Below, in pieces: positions 1 through 5,066 of a stretch of DNA of 7,128 nt; within the stretch, counting starts at the first letter, position 1; each line of letters opens with the position of its first letter. This DNA is from Erysipelotrichaceae bacterium. GTDB taxonomy: Bacteria > Bacillota_I > Bacilli_A > Erysipelotrichales > Erysipelotrichaceae. The notes under the pieces were generated by a model, which was given only the letters and a program-made list of their open reading frames with translations, was not told the origin of the DNA and made no database searches. The translations under genes were made by a program, and so were the position numbers. The DNA lies in assembly GCA_003510215.1 (NCBI GenBank), contig DOKQ01000100.1, positions 1-7,128 on the forward strand. Direction: 5' to 3'.

Positions 1-543
1 TCCATATAAGACCGGTCTTAGTGAGTTGGAATTTCGTTTTCCCTGCTTGAATCCTTTTCGAATCAGGTTCATACAGTATGCCAGCAAGAGGAAGACTGCC
101 CCAAAACAAAGATACGCAACCCATCCCATCGTATAAACAAGCTCATAACTGATGATCCCATTAATTTCGACGGGAACCATTTCTGCTGAGGTAATTGCTA
201 AACCGAGTGCATTGACGATTTGAATGACAAAGATAACCACAGACCAGAAAGCAATCGCCATTTTCTTAATCTGATTGGTAAAAATACTGATGAATAAAAA
301 GGCAAAGTATGGCACCATCGTGATTGAGGCGACCATCGCACGATTATAGAATAGTACTCCTGGAGGTACCTGCGCTTTCATCAGTAAGGATGTGGCAGCC
401 CAGAAAATCATAACAGCAATGAACAGCATAAATGAATTAATCTGACGGTCCTTTTTGGATAAAGACAAGATTAGAAAAAGAAGCGAATTAATTAATAAAG
501 CAGCGGATGGTAAACCCCAGTACAAAAGATCACTCATTAACAT
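1..543 (-). CDS. N-terminal part of a multi-TM sensor-like protein (HisKA_7TM-like), truncated by window edge
   Basis: The minus-strand reading frame is open from ATG at 543 to the window edge (181 codons, no stop), so only the N-terminal part is present. It begins MLMSDLLYWG and shows about five hydrophobic segments, near residues 6-28, 36-55, 68-90, 95-119 and 136-161. A basic stretch (RKGFKQGKRN) follows the last. The pattern of short loops, with a W in TM2 and an FYNRA segment before TM3, resembles the N-terminal 7TM sensor module found in front of histidine kinase or GGDEF domains; this is inference, because the output domain lies outside the window. ATG 543 is chosen because AGGTGA stands 6 nt upstream. 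A second ATG at 537 would form a TAATG junction with the GH3 stop. Either way the gene overlaps the GH3 gene by 1-7 nt, implying translational coupling and co-expression with the two upstream genes. It could instead be an unrelated integral membrane protein. Confidence 0.75.
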   Translation of the reverse strand, partial: MLMSDLLYWGLPSAALLINSLLFLILSLSKKDRQINSFMLFIAVMIFWAATSLLMKAQVPPGVLFYNRAMVASITMVPYFAFLFISIFTNQIKKMAIAFWSVVIFVIQIVNALGLAITSAEMVPVEINGIISYELVYTMGWVAYLCFGAVFLLLAYCMNLIRKGFKQGKRNSNSLRPVLYG

Positions 544-2153
544 AATAAGTCACCTACTGCAGGTTCTGCCAAGTTCAGCACTTCCATGACATCAAAATGC
601 GATGGGTTTACTTTGGCCATAGTGTGGGTTATTCTTGCCCGATGTTTTCCAATGGTACCTGAAGGAAGTAACTTCACATCCAACGGTTCAATCCCAAGCA
701 TTTTCTTCAAATTTGCATAATCCGGATCAATGTGTTTGAAATAAATCTCCAGCTGCTCCTTGATAAGCTGAGGATCTTCCAATGTTGTCATATGAGGATG
801 ACGAATCGTCTCTACATACATCTGTACATACGGACGCTTTAAATCATCATAACGTTTATAGGCAAACCATTCTCCAATACCCAAACGTGATAATTTCAAT
901 ACTTCAGATATCGTCGATTCGCTGATACGGGTAAATCCGGCCAAATCAATGATCGGATCCACTCGGTCAATATAGCGGAAATGAGGAAGCATGATACCAT
1001 CTTCTTCACGTTTCAATACTTCACATTTAAAGATGTCTCCGATGCGATATCGGGCAAAAGCTCCACCCTTAAGAGTGGTAATGACGATTTCATAGTATTC
1101 GTCCGCTTTCAGTTCATTCATCAGATATGTTTTTGGAACATAGTCGGGATTTTCTAGATTCTTGTAATATTCATTCATTGGAATAAACTCATAGAAGCAA
1201 ACATTCGGGAAAAGAATCAATCCGTTCTTACTCCAGGATTCAGCTCCGATGCAGGTTGCTTCGGTTCCACCAAAAATCTCCAGCGGCTTGATTCCCCAGT
1301 AGTATTCAATCTTTTCCTTAAAGTGTTGTGTATCCGTTCCAGCACAAACAAAGCCCTTTAAATCAAATATGTCTTTGGGAAGCAACGGCTGTTTTTTGAT
1401 TTTACTGCGAATTTTGGCCTTGGCGATCTTTGCCAGCATGCCCAAATCAAATTGAAGCAGATTGATCTTGGATGAAGAGGACCCACCCTCCGCAAAGCTT
1501 TCACTCATGCGAACAATGACACTGCTAAGGCCATAGAACAAATCAATACCCTTTTGCATGCCCAACTTAAACCCTTCTTTATTGCGTTGTCCAAAAGACA
1601 TATGATTTCCTTCCTCGATGGAAGGCATAAAGTTAACTGTATATTCACCCTGAATTGTATACGGTAAAAGACCTGTCAGATACGGAAGCGGTGCCATCCC
1701 ATTAAGAAAGTTCATCCCTGGTTTCAATTCAAAATGTCCACGCTTCTGACTGGTGGATAAAATAATGCATGTAAGACAGATATCCCGATGATGAGAAATC
1801 ATAGTCTGTGTGTAAGGTGCCACCTTCACAGGGGCTTTGCCACCTTCCCATGTGGTCTGAATCCAGACCACCGGATCGGATGGTAGTACATCTTTATTTT
1901 TCGGAAGTAAATCATCCGCATAATCATCATAGGTAGTTAATGGAACCAAACGTCGAAATTCATCCACTGTTTTCGGATGATGACCATTCATGATTTTACG
2001 TCCCAGTTCACAGTTGGCATATAAATCAATCTGCTCAAGAAGTAGACGCTTTTGAATATCCATGTACTGATTTATGTTCAAGTCTAAAAATCCACAGTAT
2101 TTCTGCCAGATTTCATCATATCGTTTTGTTTTCAGCCATTGATCCATATTCAT
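537..2153 (-). CDS. GH3-family acyl-adenylating / acid-amide synthetase-like protein
   Basis: This 538-residue protein matches the length and layout of the GH3 family, which in plants adenylates carboxylic acids and transfers the acyl group to an amino acid. Bacterial members are mostly uncharacterised. Visible family landmarks are the N-terminal TTYDDYADDL segment (73-82), the adenylate-binding FGGTEA (294-299), the YRIGD motif (369-373) with Asp373, and the C-terminal PSGTIGKHRAR segment (497-507) before the end. The usual Ser/Thr/Gly-rich phosphate loop before the conserved Pro is unusual here: IQTTWEGGKAP (98-108), lacking the SGT core. No signal peptide is seen, so it is probably cytosolic. 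The start at 2153 lies 9 nt after the methyltransferase stop, with AGGA seven bases upstream, and its stop overlaps the start of the sensor-like gene. Family assignment is strong. Substrate is unknown, and activity is uncertain because of the altered loop. Confidence 0.88.
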   Translation of the reverse strand: MNMDQWLKTKRYDEIWQKYCGFLDLNINQYMDIQKRLLLEQIDLYANCELGRKIMNGHHPKTVDEFRRLVPLTTYDDYADDLLPKNKDVLPSDPVVWIQTTWEGGKAPVKVAPYTQTMISHHRDICLTCIILSTSQKRGHFELKPGMNFLNGMAPLPYLTGLLPYTIQGEYTVNFMPSIEEGNHMSFGQRNKEGFKLGMQKGIDLFYGLSSVIVRMSESFAEGGSSSSKINLLQFDLGMLAKIAKAKIRSKIKKQPLLPKDIFDLKGFVCAGTDTQHFKEKIEYYWGIKPLEIFGGTEATCIGAESWSKNGLILFPNVCFYEFIPMNEYYKNLENPDYVPKTYLMNELKADEYYEIVITTLKGGAFARYRIGDIFKCEVLKREEDGIMLPHFRYIDRVDPIIDLAGFTRISESTISEVLKLSRLGIGEWFAYKRYDDLKRPYVQMYVETIRHPHMTTLEDPQLIKEQLEIYFKHIDPDYANLKKMLGIEPLDVKLLPSGTIGKHRARITHTMAKVNPSHFDVMEVLNLAEPAVGDLLC

Positions 2154-2162
2154 GATTGTGTC

Positions 2163-2729
2163 CTACTTTCCAAACGATTGCATAAAGCGAAGAAAGCTTT
2201 TCCGATTGACCCACAGAAACGGAGTTGTCTGTTTATATTGGTCATAACCTTTCAGTGTTTTCGGGAAAAAGTATACATCCTGAACCCAGACATGGACAAT
2301 ATCCATGAGTGTCCAGATGATGCATGCCACAAGTACCAGAAGTTTCCCGGTAGCTAAAAAGAGAAACAGATAAGCGAAGAAAAACCCCCAGACTCCAGGA
2401 TGTCGACACAAAGCATAAACACCCGTATCAATCACTTCGTTGAAATTGCCATCAACGTAGGTCTTTGTAAACGGTAATGCGCCAAAAAGTGCATAGAACA
2501 TACATCCTGCACTTACGATGCCCAGAGTCATAAAGAGATAGAAGGAAAATGATGTTGGTTGAAATACCAGATAAGATTCACTTGCGTACACCTGATAGGA
2601 TGACCATGCCAGAAGCATGACTCCAATCGCAAAAAAACCGGTAAATAAGGAATGAATCTTCTTCACCTTATTAAAATCAAAGATGTACAGCAATCCAAAA
2701 GCGAGACATCCTAAAAGTACATCAAACAT
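2163..2729 (-). CDS. Membrane methyltransferase, isoprenylcysteine carboxyl / phospholipid methyltransferase-like
   Basis: The 188-residue protein is strongly hydrophobic, with membrane segments near residues 2-17, 28-46, 62-86 and 112-147. The fold marker is GVYALCRHPGVWG (103-115), the RHP-containing SAM-binding motif shared by isoprenylcysteine carboxyl methyltransferases, PEMT and NnrU-like enzymes. It is followed by a membrane hairpin and the C-terminal GYDQYKQTTPFL (161-172), which matches the family's Y-x-x-Y-x-x-x-x-P ending. The acidic residue usual after the second hairpin helix appears here as QD (150-151). It probably methylates a lipid-like or carboxyl substrate at the membrane; the substrate cannot be read from sequence. 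The start is supported by AAAGGGG eight bases upstream of ATG. It is the first gene of a three-gene operon (methyltransferase, GH3 protein, sensor-like protein) with a strong promoter just upstream. Family call is good; specific reaction unknown. Confidence 0.82.
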   Translation of the reverse strand: MFDVLLGCLAFGLLYIFDFNKVKKIHSLFTGFFAIGVMLLAWSSYQVYASESYLVFQPTSFSFYLFMTLGIVSAGCMFYALFGALPFTKTYVDGNFNEVIDTGVYALCRHPGVWGFFFAYLFLFLATGKLLVLVACIIWTLMDIVHVWVQDVYFFPKTLKGYDQYKQTTPFLWVNRKSFLRFMQSFGK

Positions 2730-2755
2730 AGCTTTCCCCTTTGCTTGTAATTCAA

Positions 2756-2784
2756 ATTATAAGGCATACGTTCAGTTGTGACAA
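2756..2784 (-). promoter_or_regulatory. Sigma-A-type promoter of the methyltransferase-GH3-sensor operon
   Basis: On the minus strand, TTGTCA (2784-2779) is followed by exactly 17 nt and TATAAT (2761-2756), a 5/6 and 6/6 match to consensus. Transcription would start near 2749, giving a leader of about 20 nt that contains the AAAGGGG ribosome binding site. A small palindrome GTTGT-g-ACAAC (2775-2785) covers the -35 and could be an operator. Confidence 0.85.
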
Positions 2785-2864
2785 CATTTTCTGAAAAATT
2801 GATGACAATTAATTCATAAATACGAAATTAAGTGCACACATTTAATTTTAAAAGTTTAGATTTG

Positions 2865-2893
2865 TTGAATTTTGGACTTAATTTTGCTACAGT
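2865..2893 (+). promoter_or_regulatory. Promoter of the TrpR-like regulator gene
   Basis: TTGAAT (2865-2870), a 17-nt spacer and TACAGT (2888-2893) preceded by TG (2885-2886) form an extended -10 promoter with 4/6 matches in each hexamer. The start point would be near 2900, leaving a very short leader with the AGAGGTGA ribosome binding site (2902-2909). The spacer 2730-2913 holds this promoter and the divergent operon's promoter and no gene. Confidence 0.55.
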
Positions 2894-2913
2894 TGTGCTA
2901 AAGAGGTGACACT

Positions 2914-3192
2914 ATGGATAAATCAAAACTGAAAATGCTCTACGAAGCTTTCCAATTGTGTGAAAACGAAGAGGAAGTAGCCAACTTTCTGACTGACTTG
3001 TGTACATATACTGAAATTGAAGCTATGGCTGACCGATTGCATGTCGCTAAGCTTTTATCTGAAAAAGAGACTTACGAGAAAATCGAACAGATGACAAAAA
3101 TGAGTTCTGCAACCATTTCCCGCGTCAACCGCAGTCTGCTTCGTGGGAGTAATGGATATCAGATTGTCCTTGATCGTCTCAACAAGAAGTAG
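2914..3192 (+). CDS. yerC: TrpR-like DNA-binding protein, YerC/YecD family
   Basis: This 92-residue protein matches the YerC/YecD branch of the Trp-repressor superfamily in length and sequence. Landmarks in order are FLTDLCTYTEIEAMADRLHVAKLL (25-48), where the family typically has FLxDLCTPxE...R...A..L, then the helix-turn-helix KIEQMTKMSSATISRVNRSL (56-75), with the SSATISRVNR recognition helix, and the closing G-x-x-GYQIVLDRL (78-89). It is expected to be a cytosolic DNA-binding regulator; target and ligand are not established for most of the family, so tryptophan binding should not be assumed. The start has AGAGGTGA four bases upstream. The gene is single: it has its own promoter and a strong terminator just downstream. 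It stands between the divergent GH3 operon and the amino-acid ABC importer, so it could regulate either or itself, but that is inference from position only. Confidence 0.9.
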   Translation: MDKSKLKMLYEAFQLCENEEEVANFLTDLCTYTEIEAMADRLHVAKLLSEKETYEKIEQMTKMSSATISRVNRSLLRGSNGYQIVLDRLNKK

Positions 3193-3214
3193 CAAATCAT
3201 ACTCAATCAATGAT

Positions 3215-3259
3215 TCAACTTTTACCTGAAAACGCTATCAGAAAAAAGTTGATTTTTTT
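3215..3259 (+). terminator. Rho-independent terminator of the TrpR-like gene
   Basis: TCAACTTTT (3215-3223) pairs with AAAAGTTGA (3244-3252). Inside, CTGA (3226-3229) pairs with TCAG (3238-3241) across a small internal loop. A run of seven T (3253-3259) follows. It begins 22 nt after the stop codon and separates the regulator from the ABC importer operon. Confidence 0.85.
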
Positions 3260-3265
3260 GTGTTT

Positions 3266-3297
3266 TATACTTTACTTCTTTACCGTGATAAAGTATA
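3266..3297. promoter_or_regulatory. Perfect 9-bp inverted repeat over the ABC importer promoter, candidate operator
   Basis: TATACTTTA (3266-3274) and its exact reverse complement TAAAGTATA (3289-3297) are separated by 14 nt (centre-to-centre 23 bp, about two helical turns). The left arm overlaps the -35 and the right arm overlaps the -10 of the downstream promoter, the geometry expected of a dimeric repressor site. No U-tract follows, so it is not a terminator. Confidence 0.6.
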
Positions 3298-3299
3298 CT
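3271..3299 (+). promoter_or_regulatory. Promoter of the amino-acid ABC importer operon
   Basis: TTTACT (3271-3276), a 17-nt spacer and TATACT (3294-3299; 5/6 match) lie 35 nt upstream of the lipoprotein start. The start point would be near 3306. AGAAGGA (3321-3327) is the ribosome binding site for the first gene. Confidence 0.65.
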
Positions 3300-3334
3300 G
3301 TGTCTCATAACCTAGATGAAAGAAGGAAAATAAA

Positions 3335-4123
3335 ATGAAAAAACTTATCGTAATACTCGCAGCTATGCTTCTATTAACAGCATGTAGCCAACCTGCCGCA
3401 ACCAATGAAGATCGCAGTCTTCAAAATATTCTGGACAAACAGGAGTTTGTGCTGGGATTTACCCAGTACCCACCTCTTGGCTATCTGGAAAATAACAATC
3501 CGGTTGGATTTGATATTGATATTGCCAAGGAAGTTATGAGCCGTCTAGGCGTTACACTTAAATTTCAGTACATCGACTGGGATGCAAAAACATTGGAGCT
3601 AAACAGTGGGAACATTGACGCCATCTGGAATGGCTTGACCATCACAGACGAGCGCGAATTGGAACTGACATTCTCACGCCCTTATCTTAACAATCGTCTT
3701 GTCATTCTATCTCTTAACTCAAATCCTGTTGAAAATATCGCAGCTTTACAAGGGACAAAAGTTGGTGTTGAAATTTCTAGTAGTGGGCAGTTTGCCATTG
3801 AAAAAGACACAGCACTTCTTAGCAGTTTAAATGAAATGATTCAATATCAGACAATCACTGAAGCCTTGCTTGATCTTCAGGCTGGTGGAATTGATGCAAT
3901 CGTCGCGGATGAAGTTTTCGCTCGATACGCCATCAGTAAAAATGCAGACAACTACTTTATTAGTGATGATGCACTAGCTTCTGAGCAATATGGTATTGGA
4001 TTTAGACTCAATGAGTTGGCACTTGCCAATCGGATTGATGAAATTCTGGATGAAATGGTTGCGGATGGAACGGCAGCTCGCATTAGTGAAGCTTGGTTTG
4101 GGGACGACGTAATTCTACGATGA
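3335..4123 (+). CDS. Amino-acid ABC importer substrate-binding lipoprotein (SBP_bac_3 family)
   Basis: The 262-residue protein begins with a lipoprotein signal peptide: KK, a hydrophobic core and the lipobox LTAC, so Cys17 would be lipidated and the mature protein anchored outside the membrane. The rest is a type II periplasmic-binding fold of the polar amino-acid family. It has FTQYPPLGYLENNNPVGFDIDIAKEVM (42-68) and the TDERELELTFSRPY signature (104-117), whose Arg107 corresponds to the residue that holds the ligand carboxylate in HisJ/GlnH-type proteins. It also has TKVGVEISSSG (141-151) and GGIDAIVADE (184-193), whose Asp192 corresponds to the residue that binds the ligand amino group. 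Retention of both indicates an alpha-amino acid ligand; which one cannot be read from sequence. AGAAGGA precedes the start at good spacing. The stop overlaps the permease start (ATGA), so the two genes form one operon. Confidence 0.9.
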   Translation: MKKLIVILAAMLLLTACSQPAATNEDRSLQNILDKQEFVLGFTQYPPLGYLENNNPVGFDIDIAKEVMSRLGVTLKFQYIDWDAKTLELNSGNIDAIWNGLTITDERELELTFSRPYLNNRLVILSLNSNPVENIAALQGTKVGVEISSSGQFAIEKDTALLSSLNEMIQYQTITEALLDLQAGGIDAIVADEVFARYAISKNADNYFISDDALASEQYGIGFRLNELALANRIDEILDEMVADGTAARISEAWFGDDVILR

Positions 4124-4764
4124 GTTACTGGTCAAATACCTTACTCTATTTATCGCAAGGAGCAAGAACGAGTGTGTTAGTCATGTTTACAACACTCGTT
4201 CTTTCCATTCCACTCTCCATCCTGTTTGCCTACCTCAAATTCATGAAACTCCCGATGATTTCATCAGCACTCCACATTTATACCTGGCTCATTCGGGGTA
4301 CACCTCTTTTATTACAGCTTTACTTTACGATGTATGGTCTACCTCTCATCCTACCGATTCGTTTTTCCCGAATTACCGTTGGAATTATTACCTTCGCTAT
4401 TAATTATACAGCCTATCTTACAGAAATCTTCCTAAGTGGTTTTCAATCTGTATCCAAAGGACAATGGGAAGCCTCTACCTCTCTTGGCGTTTCCAAATTT
4501 GATACTCTACTTTCCATTGTCCTGCCTCAGGCAACAGCAATGGTATTACCTACATTAGCCAATGAAACCATTACATTAATTAAAGATACATCTCTTTTGG
4601 CGGCCATTGCTATCGGTGAACTGCTTCGAAATGCACGTGAAATTGTCAGTCGAGATCTTCGGATTGATGCACTGATTCTAGCGGCGGGAATTTACCTGAT
4701 GTTTACCTATGGAATCCTGATTGTTTTCCAGCAAATTAAACGTAGATTTATGTGGTTAACGTAG
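4120..4764 (+). CDS. Amino-acid ABC importer permease (HisM/GlnP-type)
   Basis: A 214-residue integral membrane protein with about five hydrophobic segments (near 16-38, 48-70, 84-104, 139-168, 185-205). It carries the family's IRGTPLLLQLYF segment (58-69) and the cytoplasmic EAA loop GQWEASTSLGVSKFDTLLSI (114-133), where the ATPase docks. This is the single-permease type that works as a homodimer or with a partner, importing the amino acid delivered by the upstream lipoprotein. ATG 4120 is chosen over an in-frame TTG at 4093 because it gives a classic ATGA overlap with the binding-protein stop and matches the usual N-terminus (SYWSNTLLYLSQGARTSV). No ATP-binding subunit gene follows: the next 300 nt are non-coding and then mutY begins. 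The transporter must therefore use an ATPase encoded elsewhere or be incomplete. Confidence 0.9.
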   Translation: MSYWSNTLLYLSQGARTSVLVMFTTLVLSIPLSILFAYLKFMKLPMISSALHIYTWLIRGTPLLLQLYFTMYGLPLILPIRFSRITVGIITFAINYTAYLTEIFLSGFQSVSKGQWEASTSLGVSKFDTLLSIVLPQATAMVLPTLANETITLIKDTSLLAAIAIGELLRNAREIVSRDLRIDALILAAGIYLMFTYGILIVFQQIKRRFMWLT

Positions 4765-4767
4765 TTG

Positions 4768-4798
4768 AGTGAAAATTTTGTGAAAACAAATTTTCATT
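4768..4798 (+). terminator. AT-rich hairpin after the permease gene, possible weak terminator
   Basis: TGAAAATTTTG (4770-4780) pairs with CAAATTTTCA (4787-4796) around a 6-nt loop with one bulged T, extendable by two pairs outward. It begins 4 nt after the permease stop. No T-run follows immediately (the nearest, TTTTT, is at 4807-4811), so terminator strength is doubtful. Confidence 0.4.
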
Positions 4799-4799
4799 C

Positions 4800-4827
4800 T
4801 TGAATATTTTTACATTTATGTTATAAT
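4800..4827 (+). promoter_or_regulatory. Strong extended -10 promoter driving a non-coding transcript
   Basis: TTGAAT (4800-4805), a 16-nt spacer and a perfect TATAAT (4822-4827) preceded by TG (4819-4820). Transcription would start near 4834. No plausible coding start with a ribosome binding site follows before the terminator at 5011-5034, which points to an RNA gene. Confidence 0.7.
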
Positions 4828-4858
4828 ACAACTGACAACTTGTTACAGGTTGTATTAT
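4823..4858. repeat. Perfect 10-bp inverted repeat across the -10 and start of the RNA gene
   Basis: ATAATACAAC (4823-4832) and GTTGTATTAT (4849-4858) are exact reverse complements 16 nt apart. The centre adds ACAA-c-TTGT (4835-4843) and TG/CA pairs, making a long imperfect palindrome. It covers most of the -10 and the predicted start point, so it may be an operator. If transcription starts further upstream, it would be a hairpin at the RNA's 5' end. Confidence 0.55.
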
Positions 4859-5034
4859 TGTCAATATACTTGAAATCAGGGGTTTCTACCGAATAGTCAA
4901 CATCTTCCCTCCTTGTTTCGATTTGTTCGTTGGTACTTCTTAATAGAAACTCTAACGCACCTGCATTTCAAGATGATATAAGAATACCAGTATGAATTTC
5001 AATCAGAGGAAAGAAGTGCAGATGCACTTTTTTT
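4834..5034 (+). ncRNA. Structured non-coding RNA, about 200 nt; 6S RNA candidate
   Basis: A protein-free segment is bounded by a strong promoter (4800-4827) and a terminator (5011-5034). It folds into one long bulged rod. CTTGAAAT (4869-4876) pairs with ATTTCAAG (4965-4972), CAGG (4877-4880) with CCTG (4960-4963), and GTTTCTA (4882-4888) with TAGAAAC (4944-4950). CGAA (4890-4893) pairs with TTCG (4926-4929), and CAAcATC (4898-4904) with GATTTG (4920-4925), closing a pyrimidine-rich loop. A lower helix GTATT (4852-4856) with AATAC (4983-4987) extends it. A 9-nt bulge (4951-4959) faces a single G (4881). Length, single-rod shape and independent transcription fit 6S RNA, which binds the housekeeping RNA polymerase, but no diagnostic primary-sequence motif was recognised. 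A cis-regulatory leader is less likely because mutY has its own -10 after the terminator. A structured RNA is likely; the 6S identity is tentative. Ends are approximate. Confidence 0.55.
5011..5034 (+). terminator. Rho-independent terminator of the non-coding RNA
   Basis: AAGTGC (5014-5019) pairs with GCACTT (5024-5029) around AGAT. The stem extends downward by a G-U and two A-U pairs (5011-5013 with 5030-5032). Seven T run from 5028 to 5034. It ends 32 nt before the mutY start codon. Confidence 0.8.
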
Positions 5035-5042
5035 CTGTTTCA

Positions 5043-5051
5043 TGATATAAT
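5043..5051 (+). promoter_or_regulatory. Extended -10 promoter element for mutY
   Basis: TGATATAAT (5043-5051) is a perfect TATAAT with the TGn extension. A poor -35 (TGCACT, 5023-5028) lies 17 nt upstream inside the preceding terminator. The start point near 5058 would leave a leader of only about 9 nt, starting at or within the GGTGA ribosome binding site (5058-5062), so initiation may be inefficient or nearly leaderless. Confidence 0.5.
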
Positions 5052-5066
5052 CTGCGTGGTGAACAT

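Noticed and set aside
2139..2357. Plus-strand open frame opposite the methyltransferase gene
   Set aside because: Antisense to a coding region with clear motifs; no promoter or ribosome binding site seen.
3205..3215. Small palindrome AATCA-a-TGATT after the TrpR-like gene
   Set aside because: Only 5-bp arms in AT-rich DNA, adjoining the terminator; expected by chance.
4093..4119. TTG start extending the permease by nine residues
   Set aside because: The extension overlaps the binding-protein gene and has no good ribosome binding site; ATG 4120 gives a standard ATGA junction and the usual permease N-terminus.
4877..4890. GTTTCTACC, as in the purine riboswitch core, preceded by TATA and a short hairpin
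   Set aside because: The second stem-loop (CCgTAAA region) and the GACTA closing junction are missing, and the segment pairs better with 4944-4963 in a long rod. mutY is also not a typical target.
4834..5034. T-box or other amino-acid-sensing leader for mutY
   Set aside because: The T-box GGGTGGNACCGCG-type sequence is absent, and a separate -10 for mutY lies after the terminator.
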